A stretch of 64,000 bases of DNA from Bin80 sp965219915 (GTDB lineage Bacteria; Bacteroidota; Rhodothermia; Rhodothermales; Bin80), in contig OZ244794.1 of the NCBI GenBank assembly GCA_965219915.1, positions 930,001 through 994,000 on the forward strand, written 5' to 3'. The position numbers and the translations under genes are program-made. Of this stretch, positions 36,519 to 43,911 are shown piece after piece; position 1 is the stretch's first letter, and each line of letters opens with the position of its first letter. The notes under the pieces were generated by a model that worked only from the letters and a program-made list of their open reading frames with translations, ran no database searches and was not told where the DNA came from.

Positions 36519-38252
36519 TTACTCTCTCAGTCTGCTTGTTGCGGTGACGACAGTACTGGGTGCATAGCCGATACGGTGTGCAACCGCTTTTAAAGTACGG
36601 CCAACGGGAAGGGTGATTGGGGAAGTGTAAAGCAGCCAGTGGTCTTGCAGAGATTCACCAGCTTCAAGTAGCTGATACCCAATTGAAGCGCCCTCGGTCG
36701 TACTGCCCAGCCTCAAACGCACCGTATCCTTGCCAGGGTCAACCATGACTTCGTACAGCAGGGGCTCCTCCATGAAGCTGCTGACCAATTCGCCTCCGGC
36801 GATTATCTCAATCACCGCATCGGCGGTCTGGGGTTGTTTATGATCGGGCCACAATGTGGCAACAAACTCCATTTCATCCATGCTACCGGGATCCCCTGTG
36901 TCTGCCATCCAATTTTCCAATTCAGTTCGCATCAAGGTGAGACGCTCTGAGTAAACGGGATCGTCGGCCAGGTTGCGCAGCTCATAAGGGTCGTTTTCTG
37001 TGTCAAAGAGTTCCTCTTCCGGTTTAGAGTCCCTGAACCATTGCGCTTGATATTCATCAAGTTCCCCCAGGTCCCGTAGGCGGAGGAGTTCCTGCATGGT
37101 GGCCATCTGTTCTCGGTAGGTGACGGCCAAATAATAGCCGAGGTCTGGTCTGAGGTTGAGAATGTACTTGTATCGTTGATCCCTGACTGCCCGCTTGGTA
37201 TCATACTCCGCGTCAAATCGATCGGCAGCAGCATGGATAAACGATCTCGGTTTTCCTGCCCGTTGGGCGCCCAGAAACGCCTGTCCATCGACGTATTCCG
37301 GTAAGGGTATCCCTGCCAGAGAAAATGTTGTAGGCGCTAGGTCAACGAAGCTGATAAGCTGATCATCCGTCATGCCCGCAAGTTGTTGGTTCGGAAATCG
37401 TATCGCCAGAGGAACATGCAAGCCTGAATCATAGAGTTGGCGTTTCTGGCGGGGCAGGGGGCCACCATGATCCGAGTAAAACACGATGATGGTCTCCTCC
37501 AGCAGATTGTCAGACTCTAGTTCCTCTAAAATATCTCCGATACGCGCGTCCAGTCTGAGAATATTGGAGTACATCCGCCGCACATCCTGATAGACAAGAT
37601 CCGTCTTTGGAAGGTAGGGGGGAATAGGTACCTCTGCGTCCGGAGCTACCAAAAGTGTGTCGTTTGCCCGTGCCCAGATTTGAGATTCGTGGGTTACACC
37701 AAAGTTGACGATTGAAAAGAATGGCATTCCCTCAGGTCGGTTCCTCCAGTGGGCACGCGGACTGTTTTCATCCCATGCGGTAACAGGCGCTTTGAATTGG
37801 TAGTCCTGTTTGCTTCTGTTTGTTGTATAGTAGCCATTCTCGCGCATCACCTCGCTCATCATCCGTACCGGAGGGTCCGGTGTCGCTTCGTAAGGGATTA
37901 CCCCAATTTTCTCCATGTATTCGGGTCGGGAAGACGTACGCATGTGCTGTGCACCTCCGCGTGTAGTGTAGATCCCAGTTGCAATAGAAAAACGACTGGG
38001 CGCGCAGACCCCCGAAACAGAAAACATGTGTGTATATCGCACACCCTCGTTGAACAGTCTGTCAAGGTTTGGAGTATGGACTGTCGAGTCGCCATAAGCT
38101 GCAATGGTAGGGCTCATGTCTTCGGCGACAAGCCATAGAATGTTGGGCTGATGCTGCAAGATCAGTGAATCATAGTCTGGCGAGATTTCCTGCTCAGCGG
38201 ATGTACAGGCGGCGAGAAGAAAAAGAAATAAAAGCAATCGTACTATTTTCAT
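36519..38252 (-). CDS. sulfatase (heparan N-sulfatase-like), lipoprotein
   Basis: 577 aa from the second ATG (38250-38252), giving a signal with lipobox LLAAC (Cys16). Seen: NILWLVAEDMSPTIAAYGD (metal site), formylglycine core CAPSR with FSIATGIYTTRGGAQHMR (the N-sulfoglucosamine sulfohydrolase-like layout), and YSDHGGPLPRQKRQLYDSG. The last 90 residues or so form an extra beta-sandwich (EIIAGGELVSSF to KAVAHRIGYAPS) like the C-terminal domain of some hexosaminidases. Substrate unresolved. Divergent from the AroE-like gene cluster. Confidence 0.88.
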   Translation of the reverse strand: MKIVRLLLFLFLLAACTSAEQEISPDYDSLILQHQPNILWLVAEDMSPTIAAYGDSTVHTPNLDRLFNEGVRYTHMFSVSGVCAPSRFSIATGIYTTRGGAQHMRTSSRPEYMEKIGVIPYEATPDPPVRMMSEVMRENGYYTTNRSKQDYQFKAPVTAWDENSPRAHWRNRPEGMPFFSIVNFGVTHESQIWARANDTLLVAPDAEVPIPPYLPKTDLVYQDVRRMYSNILRLDARIGDILEELESDNLLEETIIVFYSDHGGPLPRQKRQLYDSGLHVPLAIRFPNQQLAGMTDDQLISFVDLAPTTFSLAGIPLPEYVDGQAFLGAQRAGKPRSFIHAAADRFDAEYDTKRAVRDQRYKYILNLRPDLGYYLAVTYREQMATMQELLRLRDLGELDEYQAQWFRDSKPEEELFDTENDPYELRNLADDPVYSERLTLMRTELENWMADTGDPGSMDEMEFVATLWPDHKQPQTADAVIEIIAGGELVSSFMEEPLLYEVMVDPGKDTVRLRLGSTTEGASIGYQLLEAGESLQDHWLLYTSPITLPVGRTLKAVAHRIGYAPSTVVTATSRLRE

Positions 38253-38312
38253 AGGCTTATCAAACAAGCGGCCTGAAAGCTACAAATAATTATGGAGGGA
38301 GGCAGGAAAATT

Positions 38313-39215
38313 ATGGAATTCTTTGGCGTCAGGACCGAGGATTCGTTGTCTGCGCAGTATTTTCCCGACTGGGCCCGGGCGCTTGGTGTTCGGGACGCGG
38401 AATTGCGCGGAGTGGATTTGCCTATTGACGGAACACTGGATGCGCATCGTGAAGCTGTCCTGCGATTGAAGAAGGATCCCGAGGTTCAGGGTGCTCTCGT
38501 TACTTCTCACAAACTGGCGGTTGTACGTGCGGCCGGCGATCTAATTGACCGGCGTACACCGGCTTCGGAATTCACCGGAGAGGTTTCCGCACTTTATAAG
38601 CGCGGGGATGAACTGTGGGGGCACGCGGTTGACCCCGAGAACTATGGGCTGGCAATAGCACAGGTTCTATCTAACGATTGGTGGGCAAAACATGAAGGGG
38701 CAGGGATCCTGTCACTTGGGGGAGGAGGAGCCACAGTCGCGCTCATAGTTTATTTGTTGAAGCAGGCCATAGATAAACCTGCCTTCCTCCAGATTGTGGA
38801 AAAGCGTTCAGACAATCTGCATCACTGCAAAAATATCGCTAGTCGCATAGACTCAGGAGCAGTCAAGCTGGAATTCTTTCATACAAGTGATCCACTGGTC
38901 TGTGATTCCCTAGTGGCTAAGCTGCCCTCATACTCTCTAGTGATTAATGCTACCGGAATGGGGAAAGATCTTCCTGGATCTCCTGTGACCGATAACGTAT
39001 ACTTCCCGGATCATACAGTGGTGTGGGATTTAAACTATCGTGGCCCACGCGAATTTCTAGTCAGAGGGGAGTTGCAACAAGCAACTCGTCCCATAAAGGT
39101 GGTTGATGGCTGGGATTACTTTATACGTGGTTGGTCAAGTGTGATGGGACTCGTATTTGATATCCTCATGACAAAGGAGCGGCTCAGCGCGTTTCGCAAA
39201 GTTACGCAACGCTAA
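38313..39215 (+). CDS. shikimate dehydrogenase-like oxidoreductase
   Basis: 300 aa from the ATG at 38313, which has a ribosome site (GGAGGGAGGCAGGA) directly before it; an earlier ATG at 38292 has none. The N-terminal domain has VQGALVTSHKLAVV, matching the shikimate-binding VTxPHK of AroE and keeping the Lys. The usual NTD triad region reads GHAVDPENYG, keeping Asp but not the NT. The NAD(P) domain has LSLGGGGATVALIVYLL, VINATGMG and WDLNYRGPREFL. It is therefore a divergent AroE-like enzyme, perhaps acting on a different polyol or carbocycle. First of three plus-strand genes (gaps 47 and about 60 nt) with a TIM-barrel enzyme and a HAD phosphatase. Confidence 0.75.
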   Translation: MEFFGVRTEDSLSAQYFPDWARALGVRDAELRGVDLPIDGTLDAHREAVLRLKKDPEVQGALVTSHKLAVVRAAGDLIDRRTPASEFTGEVSALYKRGDELWGHAVDPENYGLAIAQVLSNDWWAKHEGAGILSLGGGGATVALIVYLLKQAIDKPAFLQIVEKRSDNLHHCKNIASRIDSGAVKLEFFHTSDPLVCDSLVAKLPSYSLVINATGMGKDLPGSPVTDNVYFPDHTVVWDLNYRGPREFLVRGELQQATRPIKVVDGWDYFIRGWSSVMGLVFDILMTKERLSAFRKVTQR

Positions 39216-39262
39216 CGGCGTTCGGCTTAACTTGTGGCTTACTCTAACTTGTTACTTCAGAT

Positions 39263-40201
39263 ATGAATGCAAACAACATACAACTAGGATTTGTCAGTGC
39301 CATTCTCCCCGAATGTTCAGTGAGAGATATTTTTTGTTCGGCTTCACAGTTTTCCTACGACTGCGTAGAGCTTATGTGTTGGCCACTGGGAAAAGCCACA
39401 CGCCGCTATGCCGGGGTTACGCATGTAGATGTGAGATCCATGAATTCTGCAAAAGCCCGAGAATTGCTGGAGTTGGCAGACGACCACGGATGTTCAATCA
39501 GTGCATTGGGATACTATCCTAACCCACTGTGCCCAGATATTGAAGAAGGAGAGGTTTATCTCACGCATATTCTACGCATGATTGATGCGGCAGCAATGCT
39601 CGAACTGGACACAGTGAACACATTTATTGGTCGTGACTGGAGCCGCTCGGTTGATGATAACTGGCCGCGTTTAATGGAGGTATGGAAGCCCATTGTAGAT
39701 TTTGCTGAGGAGCGGGGGGTACGCATAGGGATCGAAAACTGTCCTATGTATTTCACGGATGACGAATGGCCAGCAGGCAAAAACATTGCGCATACACCAG
39801 CCATCTGGCGTCGACTCTTTGCTGATCTGGGGAGTACATCCATAGGACTCAACTACGATCCCTCTCATATGATTTGGCAGCATATGGATTACCTGAAGCC
39901 CATACGGAATTTTTCGGATCGACTCTTTCATATTCACGCCAAGGATGTTCGGCTGGATCAAGACCGTCTGGACGAAGTTGGTATCATGGCTACTCCCAAC
40001 TCCTACCATACCCCCAAACTGCCTGGCTTGGGAGACGTGAATTGGGGGAAGTTTTTTTCGTTGCTCACGGATGTGGGCTACAACGGAGCTGTCTGTGTTG
40101 AGGTAGAGGATCGTGCCTACGAAGGATCGCTGGAACTGCGGAAGTGTGCCCTAATACAGAGTTGTACCTATCTGCGTCAGTTTATCCCCCTCCTTCGGTA
40201 G
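39263..40201 (+). CDS. sugar phosphate isomerase/epimerase-like TIM barrel
   Basis: 312 aa of the xylose isomerase-like AP endonuclease-2 superfamily. Seen: NIQLGFVSAILPE, FIGRDWSRSVDDN, GVRIGIENCPM (catalytic-type Glu), IGLNYDPSHMIWQ (Asp/His metal ligands), LFHIHAKDVRL (His-x-His-x-Lys) and AVCVEVEDRAYEGS. The substrate is open: sugar epimerase, inosose-type dehydratase, or dehydroshikimate dehydratase-like. Sits between the AroE-like gene and a HAD hydrolase, suggesting one catabolic pathway. Confidence 0.82.
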   Translation: MNANNIQLGFVSAILPECSVRDIFCSASQFSYDCVELMCWPLGKATRRYAGVTHVDVRSMNSAKARELLELADDHGCSISALGYYPNPLCPDIEEGEVYLTHILRMIDAAAMLELDTVNTFIGRDWSRSVDDNWPRLMEVWKPIVDFAEERGVRIGIENCPMYFTDDEWPAGKNIAHTPAIWRRLFADLGSTSIGLNYDPSHMIWQHMDYLKPIRNFSDRLFHIHAKDVRLDQDRLDEVGIMATPNSYHTPKLPGLGDVNWGKFFSLLTDVGYNGAVCVEVEDRAYEGSLELRKCALIQSCTYLRQFIPLLR

Positions 40202-40261
40202 AACGGTGGTGTATCCAGGGCTGTTGATGTGCGTTCAACTGGCCCGAATTACGTATCCGAG

Positions 40262-41137
40262 ATGGGCCTATCATTGTCAGCTTCCCAAAAAGAGAAGGAT
40301 TTTTTTATTGCCATTGACTCCGATGGCTGTGTGTTTGATACGATGGAAATCAAGCACAAGGAATGCTTCTGCCCGGTGACGATCCGCCATTATGGCTTAC
40401 AGGCGGTCAGTAAGTTCGCCAGACAATCTTGGGAGTTCGTGAACCTTTATTCTGTACATCGGGGGATGAATCGCTTCCCCGCACTGGTGGAAGTAATGGA
40501 TCAGTTGCGCAAACGCCCTGAGGTTTTACGCCGCAGGGTGTCTGTGCCGGTTTTGGAAGCACTCCAAGACTGGATCAACTCAAAACCCAAACTGGGTAAC
40601 CCCGCTCTCGCGAACGCAGCCGTAGGCAACGAGGCGCTAGCAGACGCCCTGCTGTGGAGCGAGGCCGTCAATGAAGCAGTGACCGAGATGGTGCACGGGG
40701 TTCCACCATTCCCATATGTACACGATTCTCTGGCTCGGGCGGCCGAACACGCGGATACGATGGTAGCTTCCAGTACACCGGTAGAGGCATTGCGACGGGA
40801 ATGGAGTGAACATGGACTGTCGGGCTATGTAGGGTTGATTGCAGGCCAGGAAATGGGCCCTAAATCGCACCAGTTATCTACCACTGCCGCAAGTCAGTAT
40901 GCTCCTGAACGCATGCTCATGATTGGAGATGCATTCGGTGACTATCGTGCGGCCCAAAGTGTTAATGCATGTTTCTTTCCTATTCTTCCGGGTGATGAAG
41001 AATCGTCCTGGGAGCGTTTTTTCAGTGAAGCGCTGGATCGGTTTCTTCTTGGTCAGTATCGGGGAGCGTACGAGAATGACCTAATAGGTGAGCTCAGCGC
41101 AAGACTCCCGAAGCATCCAAAATGGGAGTTGCAGTAG
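40262..41137 (+). CDS. HAD-family hydrolase
   Basis: About 291 aa from ATG 40262; a GTG at 40229 in frame would add 11 residues. HAD motif I is DSDGCVFDT near the N-terminus. Motif II is the VASSTPVEALRREW region. Motifs III/IV are GQEMGPKSHQL and MLMIGDAFGDYRAAQ. The cap region (about residues 40-150) is long. Probably a phosphatase of sugar phosphates or similar. The last 70 codons, and about 45 bases past the stop, are duplicated at 42690-42942. Third gene of the AroE-like cluster. Confidence 0.8.
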   Translation: MGLSLSASQKEKDFFIAIDSDGCVFDTMEIKHKECFCPVTIRHYGLQAVSKFARQSWEFVNLYSVHRGMNRFPALVEVMDQLRKRPEVLRRRVSVPVLEALQDWINSKPKLGNPALANAAVGNEALADALLWSEAVNEAVTEMVHGVPPFPYVHDSLARAAEHADTMVASSTPVEALRREWSEHGLSGYVGLIAGQEMGPKSHQLSTTAASQYAPERMLMIGDAFGDYRAAQSVNACFFPILPGDEESSWERFFSEALDRFLLGQYRGAYENDLIGELSARLPKHPKWELQ

Positions 41138-41180
41138 CCCAAAAATCTCAGATATGCAGGAGTATCTGGACCCATTCCGG
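40928..41180. repeat. 253-bp duplicated HAD/ADH junction, copy 1
   Basis: This copy (3' end of the HAD gene plus 43 bases beyond its stop) aligns without a gap to 42690-42942. In this copy the HAD end is intact. On the minus strand, beyond it, a remnant reads PEWVQILLHI then stop (TGA at 41148-41150), matching the intact ADH end PEWIKVLLHT at the other copy. Equal length and matching positions of both stop codons were checked by eye. Confidence 0.85.
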
Positions 41181-41487
41181 TTTCTGGCATAGTAGGAAGT
41201 TCAATAGCACCGAGCCAACTCAAAAGTATGTTCAGGCCGTCACGATGCCCCTGCTATTCTTCTTCACCGTGTCAGGAGTTTATCTGTTTCTGAATGTTTC
41301 CTTGAAACGAACGGAACTAACCCATCTACTCTATCGGCTTAGCAGGTTGGCTGTATCCGAACGATAATCTCTCACATGGAATAGGTCTTTTCCTGCGATT
41401 TGCCGTGCGGATACCACGAAGCTACGAAGAACTCTAAGGGACATCTTGCGTACATCAACCTGCAAACATGATCCAAGAGGTGTCGTA
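41181..41487. other. intergenic region before the small protein/retropepsin pair
   Basis: About 300 bases after the duplicated segment. No gene seen. It probably carries the promoter of the 41488 gene. Weak similarity to the ADH gene stops at about 41180. Confidence 0.35.
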
Positions 41488-41724
41488 ATGGAGACACTCA
41501 ACAGGGAAATTGAGGTCTTTAACGAAATGCAGCCCGAACTGGAGCGCGATTTTATGGGCAAATGGGTCGTTTTTCACGACCGGAAATTAGTAGGGGCATA
41601 CGACACCTTCGCCCTTGCGGTTAATGATGCGTACGAAAAGCGGAAGATTAGACCCTGTCTGATACGTAAGGTAGGCCAGGAAGGCGTTCCTGCCAGCGTT
41701 CGGTTCGCGAGCCTTCATGCTTGA
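41488..41724 (+). CDS. small protein, DUF5678-like
   Basis: 78 aa from ATG 41488, with ribosome site AGAGGTG about 7 nt upstream; a longer frame to 41446 lacks one. The core GKWVVFHDRKLVGAYDTFALAVNDAYEKR resembles the DUF5678 family of small proteins (a WVxxxxxxxVG...a...A pattern). Function unknown. It overlaps the start of the following retropepsin-like gene by 8 bases (stop TGA 41722-41724, next ATG 41717), so the two are coupled. I judge the family name likely but not certain. Confidence 0.6.
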   Translation: METLNREIEVFNEMQPELERDFMGKWVVFHDRKLVGAYDTFALAVNDAYEKRKIRPCLIRKVGQEGVPASVRFASLHA

Positions 41725-42181
41725 GGTTGAATGCGGCTTTGATAGTGACTATTATCGTACTGGGCAAGACGAGTTAGAGCTTAGTGGCCCGACGCTATCG
41801 ATTAGGGTTGAGCAGGTTGGTAGGGTTGCCCCAGCAGAGCGAAAGAGTGGGCCTTGTGACGCGTTGGTGGACACTGGAGCTGACAAGAGTTGTATTGATA
41901 TAGACTTAGCGAAAAAGCTCGAATTAGAGATTTGCGACACGCAAACAGTGAATGGGGTTCACGGACCGCAGCAAACGAATTACTATGCTGCCCTCATTGA
42001 CATACCAGGACTATCCTGTGTGAGAATAATGCACCTCGCCGGACTCCCACTGGCGAGAAGCAGCTTCCCGCACGAATTCCTAATTGGGCGCGATATACTG
42101 CGTTGGTTCGTTTTGATATACGAGGGGGATACGGGGAGGGTAGTAATAAGAAGGCGAAGCCAAGCCGAAGGGAAGCGGTAA
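41717..42181 (+). CDS. retropepsin-like aspartic protease
   Basis: 154 aa, cytoplasmic (no signal). The single active-site motif is ALVDTGADKSCID (family hydrophobic-D-T/S-G-A), followed by AKKLELEICDT, VNGVHGPQQTNYYAALIDIPG and the flap/end region FLIGRDILRWFVLIYEGDTG, in the order of bacterial retropepsins. One Asp per chain means it must dimerise. Targets are unknown. It is coupled to the upstream DUF5678-like gene, and the pair lies between two copies of a 253-bp duplication. Confidence 0.8.
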   Translation: MLEVECGFDSDYYRTGQDELELSGPTLSIRVEQVGRVAPAERKSGPCDALVDTGADKSCIDIDLAKKLELEICDTQTVNGVHGPQQTNYYAALIDIPGLSCVRIMHLAGLPLARSSFPHEFLIGRDILRWFVLIYEGDTGRVVIRRRSQAEGKR

Positions 42182-42689
42182 GCAGCCGCCAACATGGTTA
42201 TGTACCGTGAAGGTGACGGTATGCAGTACAATACCATGTAATCCTCATTCGCACGGGACAAACGAAAAGCATGTACGACAAATAGAAGGAGAAGGGCTAT
42301 GCCATACGGGATTATCGCACAGATACCGTTGGCTTAGCCACCAAGGGGATTATATCACATCATAAAATTCTTGCCGTGGCACCACTATTACTCGCGGGGT
42401 GAACTGATGCCCCGAGCGTAGTCGGCAAGGATAATTCCAGTCCGGGAGACGGTTGCGTGAAACCTGATCGAGTGTTTCCCGGGTAGTGATCCACCACCAT
42501 TCGACCCAATCCAACGGCAACGTCAAATACATGGTGGGTAACCGGACTGCTTTCATTGAGTTGATGCTCAATGGCGGTTGACCGATTAAGGGTTTGGGCA
42601 ACGCTGGCGCGGGGCTAGGGTTCTGGGAGTATCATCTAGGCGGTCCGTGCTGGTATACATCGGATCAGCAGGGCTAGCGCTGATGTTAA
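42182..42689. other. intergenic region after the retropepsin gene
   Basis: About 500 bases. A small inverted repeat TACCGT...ACGGTA lies just after the protease stop (about 42200-42220). An 83-codon minus-strand frame (42350-42601; contains LPTMYLTLPLDWVEWWWITT) could be a gene fragment, but I recognise no family and its start is unsupported. Confidence 0.35.
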
Positions 42690-42932
42690 GATGCGTTCAG
42701 TGACTTTCGTGCGGCCAAAAATGTGAATGCATGTTTCTTTCCCATCCTTCCAGGTCAGGAAGAATCGTCTTGGGAGCGTTTTTTGAATGAAGCGCTGGAT
42801 CGGTTTCTTCTTGGTCAGTATCGGGGACCGTACGAGAATGATCTCATAGGTGAGCTCAGCGCGAGGCTCCCGAAACATCCACTGTGGGAATCGCAGTTGT
42901 CCAGAATGATCAGGTGTGCAGTAGCACCTTAA
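42690..42932 (+). pseudogene. C-terminal fragment of HAD hydrolase
   Basis: Reads DAFSDFRAAKNVNACFFPIL, then the ESSWERF...ALDRFLLGQYRG...GELSARLPKHP segments, closely matching the end of the intact HAD protein at 40262-41137. A TAA sits directly before the match, so nothing upstream is coding. It lacks all HAD catalytic motifs except the residues after motif IV, so it is non-functional. Confidence 0.8.
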
Positions 42933-42942
42933 TCCATTCCGG
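42690..42942. repeat. 253-bp duplicated HAD/ADH junction, copy 2
   Basis: Gap-free match to 40928-41180. Here the ADH end on the minus strand is intact, while the HAD part is only the last third, lacks the stop (TTG where copy 1 has TAG) and runs on to 42932. Confidence 0.85.
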
Positions 42943-43908
42943 CTCCGCCTGACTGTGCAATCGGTGAAAGGCTTCAGGTCCGTCCTCAAGCGGCAGAATT
43001 GCGCTTATAAGCGGAGAGGGGTCCAGGTTTTTTCGGGATACAAGGCTAATAATTTCGTCGTATTCCCCCGCATTTGCGTAAGTCCCAGTCAAAGTCAACT
43101 CCTTCGCAACAACACGTTGAACATCAACCGGAGGGTGTTGGGAGGTGTTGCCAACCAGCACAATTCTTCCACCTGATTTAGTGTGATGGATGGCTTGGGC
43201 AACGGTTGACGTAGCCCCTACGGCCTCAAAAGTGAGATCCGCATCAATGGTCTGTTTGCTCATCTCGGTATCAAGCACGCGGTCAGCACCAATCTGACGA
43301 GCCATATCTTTTCGATTCTCAAGGGGCTCAATGACAATAATTTCGCTCGGCTCTTGCAATCGCACACAGAGTAGGATGCTCAGGCCTATCATTCCGGCAC
43401 CAATAATCAGAACCCGGGCGTTATTGGCATTGCCGCCTCTGCGTACGGCGTGCAAGCCAACCGAAAGTGGCTCAAACATGGCTGCAATATTGAGCGGTAG
43501 CCCCTCGGGTACGCGCCTGAGTGCATGGGCGGGTACACAGACGAAATCTGCCATTGCACCATCTCGCCGAAAACGAGGTGTGCTCACACCGAACACAGTC
43601 CGTTCGGAGCAGCGGTTCACCTGGCCGGAAGCACACGCGGAGCACTCCGTGCATCCAACAGTAGAGTCAAAGCAAACCTCTTCGCCTGCCTCAAATCCAT
43701 TTGAGGTTTTTTCGACTCGCCCAGCCGCCTCATGCCCCATAATAAGTGGGGGAAGACGACGCCCGGTTGTTCCTGTGTATCCATGTACATCAGACCCACA
43801 AATACCAACCGCGTCTATTCGTACGAGCACTTCGTGGGGAAGCGGCTGCGGATCAGGTACATGCTGCAGATCAATCTGGAACGCTCCGGTATAAACAAGC
43901 GCACGCAT
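42910..43908 (-). CDS. zinc-dependent alcohol/polyol dehydrogenase
   Basis: 332-aa medium-chain dehydrogenase. Seen: GICGSDVHGYTG with catalytic-zinc Cys, IMGHEAAGRVE, four structural-zinc cysteines in CTECSACASGQVNRC, and the NAD site IIGAGMIGLSILL. Close in pattern to galactitol-phosphate, sorbitol and threonine dehydrogenases. It is the last gene of the five-gene operon (3 nt after the IlvD-family gene), so it may oxidise a sugar, sugar alcohol or lactone precursor of the sugar acid handled there. Its last codons overlap the HAD fragment on the other strand. Confidence 0.88.
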   Translation of the reverse strand: MRALVYTGAFQIDLQHVPDPQPLPHEVLVRIDAVGICGSDVHGYTGTTGRRLPPLIMGHEAAGRVEKTSNGFEAGEEVCFDSTVGCTECSACASGQVNRCSERTVFGVSTPRFRRDGAMADFVCVPAHALRRVPEGLPLNIAAMFEPLSVGLHAVRRGGNANNARVLIIGAGMIGLSILLCVRLQEPSEIIVIEPLENRKDMARQIGADRVLDTEMSKQTIDADLTFEAVGATSTVAQAIHHTKSGGRIVLVGNTSQHPPVDVQRVVAKELTLTGTYANAGEYDEIISLVSRKNLDPSPLISAILPLEDGPEAFHRLHSQAEPEWIKVLLHT

Positions 43909-43911
43909 TGA

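Noticed and set aside
42350..42601. 83-codon minus-strand frame as a gene
   Set aside because: Trp-rich stretch looks somewhat protein-like, but no start signal, no family and no neighbour link; kept only as a note on the intergenic region.
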